Assembly: GCA_021787845.1 (NCBI GenBank)
Contig: JAJYLH010000007.1
Span: 62,001 to 126,000, forward strand
DNA from: Myxococcales bacterium
GTDB taxonomy: Bacteria > Myxococcota > Myxococcia > Myxococcales > JAJYLH01
Direction: 5' to 3'
DNA: 64,000 nt
The notes beneath the pieces were generated by a model. It saw nothing but the letters and a program-made list of their open reading frames with translations. It had not been told where the DNA came from and did no database searches. This document shows positions 34,596 to 41,360 of the stretch, piece by piece (within the stretch, counting starts at the first letter, position 1; each line of letters begins with the position of its first letter). A program made the translations under genes and the position numbers.

Positions 34596-34635
34596 GCGTG
34601 CTCCCTCCTTGCCGCTGGTCCTTTTAGCGCCCCCG

Positions 34636-34790
34636 CTGGCGGCCGTCAACCGCCAGTTTCTTCTCCGCCAGAAGCGGTGTTGGCGGAATCTTGGCCAAGG
34701 TCCACAAAACGTACGGGAAAGGCCGTTTTGGTGCGTCAGCATCGCCAGTCTTGGCACGACGAGTGCCAAGACTCGTGGCATCATGCCACG
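34636..34790. promoter_or_regulatory. Cluster of palindromes between divergent transposon genes
   Basis: CTGGCGG/CCGCCAG (34636-34656) with more TGGCGG half-sites up to 34685. Then CTTGGCAC-GACGA-GTGCCAAG (34750-34770) and CGTGGCAT-C-ATGCCACG (34774-34790), both perfect 8-bp inverted repeats sharing TGGCA. They lie between the 138-residue gene and the transposase promoter, the expected place for operators. No gene occupies 34596-34928. Confidence 0.55.
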
Positions 34791-34866
34791 CAACGGCGAC
34801 GGCACGGGCCGCCACTCACACAAACGCCTTGTTTTCCGGGGTTTTCAACTATTTTCGCCCTTCCCC

Positions 34867-34894
34867 TTGACACCCGCTAATTTCCGCTTACAAT
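34867..34894 (+). promoter_or_regulatory. Consensus sigma70 promoter of the transposase operon
   Basis: TTGACA (34867-34872), 16-base spacer, TACAAT (34889-34894). The best promoter match in the window; transcription would start near 34901, about 28 bases before the transposase ATG, leaving room for the CGGAGAG ribosome site. Confidence 0.75.
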
Positions 34895-34928
34895 AACCGT
34901 CCAAGAGGGTGGGGGACGGAGAGCGGCG

Positions 34929-35759
34929 ATGGCGAAGGAAAAGCAGGTGGCGATCCTCCGGGCGCTGAGCGAGGGCATGGGCATCCGGGCGACGGAGCGG
35001 CTCACCGACACCTCGCGCGAGACGGTGCTCTCGTTGCTCGTGCGCGCGGGCGAGGGATGCGAACGGCTGCACGACCGCCTCATGGTCAACCTGCCGTGCC
35101 GGCTGCTTGAGCTTGACGAGATTTGGGGCTACGTCGGGAAGCACCAGCGCTTCTGCACAGAGAAGGACGATCCCGCGCGCGTGGGCGATTTCTGGACGTG
35201 GACCGCCCTGGACCCGGAGTCGAAGCTCGTGCCGAGCTACCGCGTGGGCAAGCGCGACGGCGAGACGGCCAACGCCTTCGTCGCGGACCTCGCCGCACGC
35301 CTAGCGGGACGGGTGCAGCTTAGCAGCGACGGTCTTGTTGCCTACGTGGACGCCATCGAGAAGGGCTTTGGCGGGACCGCCGATTACGCTCAGGTGGTTA
35401 AAGACTACGTGGCCGAACCCGCCGGCGAGGGCCGCTACAGCCCGCCGCGCGTGAGCCACGTGTTCAAGGAGGCGATCAACGGCTCCCCGAACATGCGCTT
35501 CGCCACCACGTCGCACGTCGAGCGGCTGAACCTTTCGATCCGCATGGAGAACCGGCGGCACACGCGCCTGACGCTCAGCTACTCGAAGAAGTTAGCGAAC
35601 CACAAGGCCGCGACGGCGCTCTTCTTCGCGCGCTACAACCTTTGCCGCGTCCACCATTCGCTGCGCGTCACCCCGGCGATGGATGCCGGCGTTGCCGACC
35701 ACGTGTGGAGCCTCGAAGAGCTGCTCGACAGCGCTCTTGCCAAGCCGGAGGCCGCATGA
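34929..35759 (+). CDS. IS1-family transposase, single-ORF type
   Basis: 276 residues. N-terminal helix-turn-helix (residues about 5-40, KQVAILRALSEGMGIRATER then LTDTSRETVLSLL). DDE catalytic core: LELDEIWGYVG (Asp63), WTWTALDPESKLVPSYRVG, LSSDGLVAYVDAI (Asp134) and TSHVERLNLSIRMENRR (Glu198), then SYSKKLANHKAATALFFARY and LRVTPAMDAGVADHVWSLEE, the hallmark C-terminus of IS1-like transposases. Unlike IS1 InsAB' there is no separate zinc-finger ORF and no frameshift is needed. All three acidic residues and full length indicate an active enzyme. Its stop overlaps the ATG of the RHH gene (ATGA), placing it at the head of the restriction-modification operon. Confidence 0.9.
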   Translation: MAKEKQVAILRALSEGMGIRATERLTDTSRETVLSLLVRAGEGCERLHDRLMVNLPCRLLELDEIWGYVGKHQRFCTEKDDPARVGDFWTWTALDPESKLVPSYRVGKRDGETANAFVADLAARLAGRVQLSSDGLVAYVDAIEKGFGGTADYAQVVKDYVAEPAGEGRYSPPRVSHVFKEAINGSPNMRFATTSHVERLNLSIRMENRRHTRLTLSYSKKLANHKAATALFFARYNLCRVHHSLRVTPAMDAGVADHVWSLEELLDSALAKPEAA

Positions 35760-35986
35760 GCGCGACGGCGGACAAGCGCGGACCGGGAAGGCCACCGCTC
35801 GGCGAAGGCAAAGCGAAAGCGGTGGTGCTCTCCCTGCGGTTCACCGAGGGCGAGGTCCGGGCGATGGACCGCGCGGCGCGTGCGGCGGGGAAGGCGCGCT
35901 CCACGTGGGCGCGGGAAGCCGTGGTGCGCGCGGCCCGCGCCACCGCGTCCGACCCCCATGCTACAACGTCGGACCAGGAGGCGTGA
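35756..35986 (+). CDS. Ribbon-helix-helix-like small DNA-binding protein, 76 aa
   Basis: ATG overlaps the transposase stop (ATGA at 35756-35759). N-terminus DKRGPGRPPLGEGK contains a GRP AT-hook-like motif. Then AVVLSLRFTEGEVRAMDRAA and RAAGKARSTWAREAVVRAAR fit a beta strand followed by two helices, the Arc/MetJ/CopG fold. Such proteins are usually autoregulators. It ends two bases before the vsr ATG. Fold assignment by pattern only; target unknown, with the palindromes upstream of the transposase as obvious candidates. Confidence 0.6.
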   Translation: MSATADKRGPGRPPLGEGKAKAVVLSLRFTEGEVRAMDRAARAAGKARSTWAREAVVRAARATASDPHATTSDQEA

Positions 35987-35988
35987 GC

Positions 35989-36462
35989 ATGGCGGGAGCG
36001 CTGCCGCAAACCGAGACGCGGCGTCGCGATCCGCTATCGCCAGCGGCGCGAAGCGAGCGGATGAGCCGCGTGCGCGCGGTGGACACGGGGCCAGAGTGGA
36101 CCGTTCGACGGCTCCTTCATCGGCTCGGCTTCCGATACGCGATTCACGTTGCGGACCTTCCGGGGCGCCCGGACATCGTGTTTCGCTCACGGCGCAAGGC
36201 GGTTTTCGTTCACGGCTGTTTCTGGCATCGCCACGCGGCGAAGTCGTGCAAGCTCGCGCGGTTGCCCAAGTCGCGGCTCGACTTCTGGTTGCCGAAACTG
36301 GAACGGAACCACGAGCGCGACCGCGAGGCGTTGGCGGCCCTTCGAGAACTCGGGTGGAGCGCGCTCGTGGTGTGGGAGTGCGAGCTACGGGACAGCGGCG
36401 GTCGCGCGCGCGACCTCACCCGCGTCGAGCGCCGCCTTTGCCGCTTTCTGGAGAACCCATGA
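35989..36462 (+). CDS. vsr: Very short patch repair (Vsr) endonuclease
   Basis: 157 residues, the size of E. coli Vsr (156). Motifs: LPGRPDIVF with the catalytic Mg-binding Asp62; VFVHGCFWHRH (73-82) with catalytic/zinc His and Cys; RNHERDREALAALRELGW; and LVVWECEL. Vsr nicks 5' of the T in T:G mismatches created by deamination of 5-methylcytosine, limiting mutation caused by C5 methyltransferases. AGGAGG precedes the ATG at 35989-35991. The stop overlaps the methyltransferase start (ATGA at 36459), tying production of the two proteins together. Confidence 0.95.
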   Translation: MAGALPQTETRRRDPLSPAARSERMSRVRAVDTGPEWTVRRLLHRLGFRYAIHVADLPGRPDIVFRSRRKAVFVHGCFWHRHAAKSCKLARLPKSRLDFWLPKLERNHERDREALAALRELGWSALVVWECELRDSGGRARDLTRVERRLCRFLENP

Positions 36463-37709
36463 TGAGGGCCATCGAGCTTTTCGCCGGCGCGGGCGGACTT
36501 GGGATGGGCGTCTCGGCCGTCGGCTTTGAGCACGCCGCCGTCGTCGAGTGGAACCGCGACGCCTGCGCGACGCTCCGCGAGAACCAGGCGCGCAAGGTGC
36601 GGCCGGTCTTCAAGTGGCCGGACATCTACGAGGGCGACGTGCGTGCCTTCGACTTCTCGAAGCTCGGCACGATCGATCTCGTGGCCGGCGGCCCGCCATG
36701 CCAGCCGTTCTCGCTTGGCGGCAAGCATCAGGCGCACCGCGACCGGCGAGACATGTGGCCGCAAGCCGTGCGCGCTGTCCGCGAGTTACGGCCGCGGGCG
36801 TTCCTCTTCGAGAACGTGCGTGGCCTCACTCGGCAGACGTTCGCCGAATACTTCGAGCACATCCGCCTTCAACTCGCGTTCCCGGAATTCGAGCGCCGCG
36901 CGTTCGAGGAGTGGCCGGAACACCGCGAGCGTCTCTTGCGCCACGCCGCTGAGAAGCCGCGCGACGGCCTTCGGTACGACGTTTTCTTCAAGGTGCTGAA
37001 CGCCTCCGACTTCGGCGTACCGCAGCGTCGGGAGCGCGTTTTCGTGGTCGGCTTCCGAAGCGACCTTGGCATCCGGTGGGCCTTCCCGACGCCCACCCAT
37101 TCGCATGAAGCGCTGCTCTGGACCCAGCGCCACGATGGCGAATACTGGGATCGGCACGGTGTTTCCCGGCGCGCGCGAAAGGCGCTCATCAACTGGACGG
37201 AACCGCTCTTGCCCCCATCTTCGGCGTGCAGCCCGTGGCGCACCGTCCGCGACGCGCTTTCGGGCTTGCCCGAACCAAAGGACAGAGACGCCCCCGGCGT
37301 CCTTAACCATCGGCTACAACCCGGCGCGAAGCCATACACTGGGCACACCGGCAGCGCTCTTGATGAGCCGGCCAAGACATTGAAGGCGGGCGTGCATGGC
37401 GTGCCGGGCGGCGAGAACATGCTCGCTTATCCCGACGGGCGCGTCCGGTATTTCAGCGTGCGCGAGAGCGCTCGGCTCCAGACGTTCCCGGACGATTACG
37501 CCTTTCGGGGAGCGTGGGGCGAAGCCATGCGCCAGATCGGGAACGCGGTTCCCGTACGCCTCGCTAGAACGGTGGCGATGGCCGTGAAGAAAGCGATCAC
37601 TTCGGCGGATACTTCGCATCCCACGCACTCACACGAACTCCGGGTCGGCCCGACCCCGGCACGTGGCCCCCAAAACCGCTCTTGTTCCACTCCGGCTTGT
37701 AGTGGTTGA
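36459..37709 (+). CDS. DNA (cytosine-5) methyltransferase
   Basis: 416 residues. Motif I ELFAGAGGLGMG (6-17), motif IV GGPPCQPFS with catalytic Cys81, motif VI ENV (118-120), motif VIII QRRERVFVVGF, and motifs IX/X RESARLQTFPDDY and QIGNAVPVRLA. Between VIII and IX lies a target-recognition region of about 110 residues. It transfers a methyl group from S-adenosylmethionine to cytosine C5. Starts MM at 36459, overlapping the vsr stop. The last about 37 residues (ADTSHPTHSHELRVGPTPAR onward) are encoded antisense to the end of the restriction gene and look non-conserved. Paired with an Eco29kI-type enzyme, the likely target is CCGCGG (inference). Confidence 0.95.
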   Translation: MMRAIELFAGAGGLGMGVSAVGFEHAAVVEWNRDACATLRENQARKVRPVFKWPDIYEGDVRAFDFSKLGTIDLVAGGPPCQPFSLGGKHQAHRDRRDMWPQAVRAVRELRPRAFLFENVRGLTRQTFAEYFEHIRLQLAFPEFERRAFEEWPEHRERLLRHAAEKPRDGLRYDVFFKVLNASDFGVPQRRERVFVVGFRSDLGIRWAFPTPTHSHEALLWTQRHDGEYWDRHGVSRRARKALINWTEPLLPPSSACSPWRTVRDALSGLPEPKDRDAPGVLNHRLQPGAKPYTGHTGSALDEPAKTLKAGVHGVPGGENMLAYPDGRVRYFSVRESARLQTFPDDYAFRGAWGEAMRQIGNAVPVRLARTVAMAVKKAITSADTSHPTHSHELRVGPTPARGPQNRSCSTPACSG

Positions 37710-38040
37710 TCAGGGCGCTCTCTGCCGATGCGGCGACCCACTCTTCGCCGTCGGTGTCGATGACGAGGTAGCGACACCACATCTCGGAAACGTCGATGTT
37801 CCGTCGGCCGCCTATTTTCCTCGCGTGCTCGCTCAGGCGTCTGGCCAGGGTGATTTTCGTAGCTTTTCCGACGTACACCGGCTTTTTCGCTGTGTTCTCA
37901 ATATAGAGCGCGTAGACGCCGAGCAATTCCGGGGCCTCGTGGCTCAAGAGCGGGTGCATCGGCGAGCGTTCGAACTGGTCAAGCGCCTGCTCTCGGTAGG
38001 CGAGCGCGATGTTGAACGTGAATCGGTGCCGGTCGCACAT
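37597..38040 (-). CDS. Eco29kI-family GIY-YIG type II restriction endonuclease
   Basis: 147 residues from ATG 38038-38040; a GTG at 38088 would add 16. Motifs: GVYALYIENTAKKPVYVGKA (GIY-YIG written GVY...YVG), ARRLSEHARKI (catalytic Arg region), CRYLVIDTDG, AESALINHYKPEWNKSGFGG with the metal-binding Glu and Asn, then HVPGSGRPGVRVSAWDAKYP. That last motif matches the GFGxHxPGxGR...S-WD..HP end of Eco29kI-like enzymes (family knowledge), which cut CCGCGG. Slightly shorter than Eco29kI (214 residues). Converges on the methyltransferase and overlaps it by 113 bases. The cognate partner is therefore obvious. No clear Shine-Dalgarno at either start. Confidence 0.85.
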   Translation of the reverse strand: MCDRHRFTFNIALAYREQALDQFERSPMHPLLSHEAPELLGVYALYIENTAKKPVYVGKATKITLARRLSEHARKIGGRRNIDVSEMWCRYLVIDTDGEEWVAASAESALINHYKPEWNKSGFGGHVPGSGRPGVRVSAWDAKYPPK

Positions 38041-38135
38041 GGGCGCAGCATCGCCCGCGTCCGCTGCCGAGCACAATTTTTCGACCACTCGGCGGGTCGG
38101 CCGGTAGCGCTAACTCGCCTGCCAGCCCGCTACTT

Positions 38136-38152
38136 CAAAACCGACCAACACC
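38136..38152 (-). repeat. Right terminal inverted repeat
   Basis: CAAAACCGACCAACACC, the exact reverse complement of 33013-33029. About 95 bases upstream of the restriction gene start, so any promoter for that gene lies between the start and this end, or within it. Confidence 0.93.
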
Positions 38153-38160
38153 ACCCGGAC
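38153..38160. repeat. Right target-site duplication of the transposon
   Basis: ACCCGGAC, exact direct repeat of 33005-33012. The next host feature, the ybaK stop codon, is 15 bases further on. Confidence 0.9.
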
Positions 38161-38175
38161 GGGGTCGACCGAACG

Positions 38176-38655
38176 CTAATCCGGCTTGTCGCGGGCGATG
38201 GCGCCGACCGTGGCGCCGGTCGCGCGCAGGTAGTCGGCCGGCGCGAGGACGAGTTGGGTCCCGCGAACGCCAGCGCTGAGCGCGACGCGGTCGAACAGCT
38301 CCATCGTCTCGTCGGCGAAGACCGGGTACCTCTTCTTCGCCGCGAGCGCGGTGACGCCGCCCCGGACGTAGCCCGTCAAGGGCTGCACCTCCTTGAGCGC
38401 GACCATCTCGACCTTCCGGTCGCCAGCGAGCTTGGCAAGAGCCCTCAAGTCCAGCTCGGTGCCCGCCGGCACCACCGCGAACAGGACTCCCCGTCTCTCG
38501 CCGAGGCAGACCAGCGTCTTGAACACCTGCTCCGGCGGCAGCCCGACCTTGCGCGCGACCGACTCGGCCGACAGATCGCTCTCGTCGACCGCGTAGTCGC
38601 GCAGCTCGTAGCCGATGCCGAGCGAGTCGAGGAGGCGCGCGGCGTTCGTCTTCAT
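38176..38655 (-). CDS. ybaK: YbaK/EbsC family Cys-tRNA(Pro) deacylase
   Basis: 159 residues from ATG 38653-38655 (CAGGGAAAG upstream). Features: FKTLVCLGERRGVLFAVVPAG with the conserved Lys, RKVEMVALKEVQPLTGYVRGG and a final LVLAPADYLRATGATVGAIA. Enzymes of this family hydrolyse Cys mischarged on tRNA(Pro), a trans-editing quality control in the cytosol. Length is normal (E. coli YbaK 159). The gene diverges from the glutaredoxin gene (45 bases between starts). Before the transposon arrived its 3' end was about 116 bases from the Hsp70 start on the same strand. Confidence 0.92.
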   Translation of the reverse strand: MKTNAARLLDSLGIGYELRDYAVDESDLSAESVARKVGLPPEQVFKTLVCLGERRGVLFAVVPAGTELDLRALAKLAGDRKVEMVALKEVQPLTGYVRGGVTALAAKKRYPVFADETMELFDRVALSAGVRGTQLVLAPADYLRATGATVGAIARDKPD

Positions 38656-38700
38656 GGGCTTTCCCTGCACCGAAACGGGAGCGATGGCATCCTTGTCGGC

Positions 38701-38964
38701 ATGAGCGCGCCGGTGACGATCTACACGAAAGCGACCTGCCCGTACTGCCTCAACGCCAAGAAGCTGTTCGACCGGCTGGGCGTCCGCTACGACGAGATCC
38801 CGGTCGACGGCAACCCCGCGCTGCGCGAAGAGATTCGGGAGCGCTACCGCTGGCCGACCGTGCCCGTGATCGTGATCGGCGACCGGATGGTCGGCGGCTT
38901 CGACGACGTCTCCCAGCTCGAGCGCACCGGCGAGCTCGCGAAGCTGCTCGCGGCTGAGACCTGA
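38701..38964 (+). CDS. Glutaredoxin (GrxC type)
   Basis: 87 residues. Dithiol active site CPYC (Cys13, Cys16) after VTIYTKAT, cis-Pro in PTVPVIVIGDRMVGG, then FDDVSQLERTGELAKLL: a complete thioredoxin-fold glutaredoxin of the GrxC class. Reduces disulphides with glutathione in the cytosol. Starts at ATG 38701. Converges with the purine nucleoside phosphorylase gene. Confidence 0.95.
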   Translation: MSAPVTIYTKATCPYCLNAKKLFDRLGVRYDEIPVDGNPALREEIRERYRWPTVPVIVIGDRMVGGFDDVSQLERTGELAKLLAAET

Positions 38965-39032
38965 AGCGCTCTCAGCCGGCAGGAGCGCTCTGGCCTACCG
39001 CGTCGGGCCCGCGTCCGCCGGGCGGGACCGGC

Positions 39033-39893
39033 CTAGCCCGCCAGCACCGCCACCGCCTTCGGCAGGAAGGCGGTGATCAGCGCGATGAACGCCTCGCGGA
39101 CCCGGTCGGCGGTCTCGGTCACCTCCTGGTGCGACAGCGGTTGGTCGAGGATGCCCGCCGCCATGTTGGTCAGGCAGGAGATCCCCGCGACGGGAACGCC
39201 CATCTGCGCCGCCGCGATCGCCTCGGGCACGGTCGACATCCCCACCGCGTCGGCGCCGACCGCGCGCACCATCCGGATTTCCGCCGGCGTCTCGTAGCTC
39301 GGGCCGAGCATGCAGGCGTAAACCCCCGCCCGCAGCCGCAGCCCGAGAGCGCTCGCGGCCTCGTCCAGCACTGCCGCCAGGCGCGGGTCGTACAGCCGCG
39401 ACAGGTCCGGGAAGCGCGGCCCCAGGTCCGCGTCGTCCGGCCCCACCAGGGGGTTCTGGCCCGAGAAGTTCAGGTGGTCCGTCATCCGCATCAGGTCGCC
39501 GGGAGCCCAGCCGGGGTTCGCACAGCCGGCCGCGTTCGTCAGCACCAGCGCCCGGATGCCGAGCCGCCCCAGGACCCGGACCGGAAACGCCACCTCGGCC
39601 GCGGTGTAGCCCTCGTAGACGTGGACGCGCCCCTGGAGCACCACCACCGAGACGCCGTTCACCCTCCCCGCGACCACCCGGCCCGCGTGCCCCACCACCT
39701 GCGAGACGGGGAAGTGCGGCACCTCGGCGTAGGGCCGAGCGACCGCGCCTTCCAGCCGCTCGGCGAAGGCTCCGAGACCGCTGCCGAGGACCACACCCAC
39801 TTCGGGGGGGCGCGGCAAGAGCGGTCGCAGCGCCGCCGCCGCCTCGTCGATCCACGGGAGCCAGCGGAAGTCTCGGAGAGCGGCAGCGGTCAC
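39033..39893 (-). CDS. Purine nucleoside phosphorylase, trimeric PNP-I type
   Basis: 286 residues from GTG 39891-39893 with AGGAGAAG upstream. Conserved: VGVVLGSGLGAFAERLEG (phosphate loop), VPHFPVSQVVGHAGRVVAG, VVVLQGRVHVYEGYTAAEVAFPVRVL, LVLTNAAGCANP, MLGPSYETPAEIRM, VGMSTVPEAIAAAQMG and GISCLTNMAAGI (base pocket Asn). Splits inosine/guanosine with phosphate into base and ribose-1-phosphate in purine salvage. Lies 23 bases after tatC on the same strand, so cotranscribed with the Tat genes without an obvious functional link. Confidence 0.93.
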   Translation of the reverse strand: MTAAALRDFRWLPWIDEAAAALRPLLPRPPEVGVVLGSGLGAFAERLEGAVARPYAEVPHFPVSQVVGHAGRVVAGRVNGVSVVVLQGRVHVYEGYTAAEVAFPVRVLGRLGIRALVLTNAAGCANPGWAPGDLMRMTDHLNFSGQNPLVGPDDADLGPRFPDLSRLYDPRLAAVLDEAASALGLRLRAGVYACMLGPSYETPAEIRMVRAVGADAVGMSTVPEAIAAAQMGVPVAGISCLTNMAAGILDQPLSHQEVTETADRVREAFIALITAFLPKAVAVLAG

Positions 39894-39916
39894 GGTCTTC
39901 TCCTGGCGCTTTCTCG

Positions 39917-40804
39917 TCACGCCGCGGCGGCTTTGGTCTTCGCGCCCTTGCGCCGTTCCACCACCTTCGTCGCGAGGATGCCGATTTCGTAGCAGAGCAC
40001 CAGCGGCGCCGCCATCAAGCCCTGGGTGACCGGGTCCATGCTCGGCGCGAGGAACACGGCGACGACGAGGTTCACGATGATCGCGTGGCGCCGGTACTTC
40101 CTCAGGAACTGGGAGGTGATGAGGCCGATCTGCGCCAAGAGCGCCAGCACCACCGGCACCTCGAACACCAGCCCGAACGAGAGCACCAGCGACAAGACGA
40201 GGTCCAGCTCCTTGTCGATGGAGAAGACCTGGAACAGGTGCTTGCTGTGCCAGTCCACGATCAGGTACTGCATGATGTAGGGCATCGCGACGATGCGCGC
40301 GAAGAGCCCGCCGGTGAGGAACGCGAGCGACCCGCCGACGACGAAGGGGGCCGCCAGCGCTTTCTCCTTGCGGTAGAGCCCGGGCGCGATGAACGCCCAC
40401 AGCTCGTAGAGGATGACCGGCGCCGCGATGAAGAGCCCGGCGTAGAACGACACCCGGAGGATGGTGACGAAGTACTCCATGCTCTCGTGCACCGCGAGCT
40501 GCGGCGGGTGCGACGCGGCGTGGGGATGGAGGCGCTGGAGCTCCGCCAGCGCCTGGAGCACCGGCGCCATCAGCCACCACAGAATCTTCTCCGCGAAGTT
40601 GTAGGCGAGGCCGACGCCGACCAGGAGCGCTATCGCTGAGTACTTGAGCCGCTTGCGCAGGTCGTTCAGGTGGTCGACGAGCGACATGCGCACGTCGTCT
40701 TCCGGGCCGGTCGGCGTCTCGGGGCCGGTCGGCCCGGGCGCGGGCGCGGCCGCGGGCTCGGGCGGCGCAAGCTGCGGCTTCTCTTCCGGCGCGTTGGAGC
40801 TCAC
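39917..40804 (-). CDS. tatC: Sec-independent protein translocase TatC
   Basis: 295 residues from GTG 40802-40804, five bases after the tatB stop with GGAAGG/TTGAGG before it; ATG 40687 would remove a disordered 39-residue Pro/Ala leader. The core begins MSLVDHLNDLRKRLKYSAIA, then six membrane segments with FYAGLFIAAPVILYELWAFIAPGLYRKEK (contains the conserved Pro and Glu), FFLTGG-like loop, DLVLSLVLSFGLVFEVPVVL and MDPVTQGLMAAPLVLCYEIG. TatC is the receptor for twin-arginine signal peptides in the inner membrane. Cotranscribed with tatB. Confidence 0.95.
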   Translation of the reverse strand: MSSNAPEEKPQLAPPEPAAAPAPGPTGPETPTGPEDDVRMSLVDHLNDLRKRLKYSAIALLVGVGLAYNFAEKILWWLMAPVLQALAELQRLHPHAASHPPQLAVHESMEYFVTILRVSFYAGLFIAAPVILYELWAFIAPGLYRKEKALAAPFVVGGSLAFLTGGLFARIVAMPYIMQYLIVDWHSKHLFQVFSIDKELDLVLSLVLSFGLVFEVPVVLALLAQIGLITSQFLRKYRRHAIIVNLVVAVFLAPSMDPVTQGLMAAPLVLCYEIGILATKVVERRKGAKTKAAAA

Positions 40805-40808
40805 GGCC

Positions 40809-41330
40809 TCAAGCCTTCCGGCCGGCGCCACCGGACGCGGCGGGAACGCTGGGTGAAAGCGGTGTCGGTAGGCCCGAGCCCGCGGCGGACGGATCGACCG
40901 GCGGCCGGGCGATGGGCGTGGGCGCCGCCGAAGGCTCGTTCGCTACCGCCGCGGTCGGCGCGGCCGCCGAAGCGTCACCCGCCGCCGAGACGGAGTCCGA
41001 CGCCGCGGCGGGCGCGGGCGCGGCAGATTCGGACGCTGGTGGCCCGGCCGCATCGGAAGCGGACGCCGGCAGCCCCGTGTCCTGCGGCAGCGCGGCGACG
41101 GCTCCCGGCGGCCCCACCGGAACGGCCTGCGGCACCGGTCTCGGCCGGGGGGTGGGCTTCTCCTGCATCAGCTCCCGCTCGAACTGTTCGCGCAGGTCCT
41201 CGCTCGCCCGGCGGACTTCGCGCAACGCCTTGCCCAGTGTCTTCGCCGCGTTCGGCAGCTCCTGGGGGCCCAGGAGCAACAGCGCCACGACGAAGAGGAT
41301 GATGAGGTCGAACCCGGAGATGCCGAACAT
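40809..41330 (-). CDS. tatB: Twin-arginine translocase subunit TatB (TatA/B family)
   Basis: 173 residues, ATG 41328-41330. N-terminal membrane helix MFGISGFDLIILFVVALLLLG followed by PQELPNAAKTLGKALREVRRASEDLREQFERELM, an amphipathic helix: the TatA/TatB layout, with the MFGISGFDLI start and Glu in PQELP favouring TatB. The remaining about 115 residues are Ala/Pro-rich and disordered. Works with TatC at the inner membrane in export of folded proteins. GAGGAG ribosome site; a TATATT -10-like box lies about 30 bases upstream. Confidence 0.9.
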   Translation of the reverse strand: MFGISGFDLIILFVVALLLLGPQELPNAAKTLGKALREVRRASEDLREQFERELMQEKPTPRPRPVPQAVPVGPPGAVAALPQDTGLPASASDAAGPPASESAAPAPAAASDSVSAAGDASAAAPTAAVANEPSAAPTPIARPPVDPSAAGSGLPTPLSPSVPAASGGAGRKA

Positions 41331-41360
41331 GGCGCTCCTCGCAAAGCGGCCAGAGCCTCG

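Larger units (their letters stand above)
33013..38152 (+). mobile_element. IS1-family passenger-carrying transposon with a restriction-modification module (5,140 bp)
   Basis: Bounded by perfect 17-bp terminal inverted repeats, GGTGTTGGTCGGTTTTG at 33013-33029 and its complement at 38136-38152, and by 8-bp direct target duplications ACCCGGAC. The tips fit the GGnnnTG rule of IS1-family ends, and the only transposase inside is IS1-like. Contents in order: 109-aa unknown (+), 81-aa unknown (-), 51-aa unknown (+), structured non-coding stretch, 138-aa DNA-binding-like protein (-), transposase, RHH protein, Vsr, C5 methyltransferase (all +, coupled), GIY-YIG endonuclease (-). The base composition is visibly less GC-rich in parts (for example 34600-34900) than the flanks. 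Perfect repeats and duplication suggest a recent insertion. The uninterrupted site would join the ybaK 3' end to the Hsp70 upstream region. Confidence 0.9.

Noticed and set aside
34676-34694. GGTGTTGGCGG resembles the transposon tip and could be a nested left end for a shorter element ending at 38152.
   Set aside because: Only the first 8 bases match in register and the sequence to its left does not match the right-hand duplication ACCCGGAC, whereas the end at 33013 matches perfectly.
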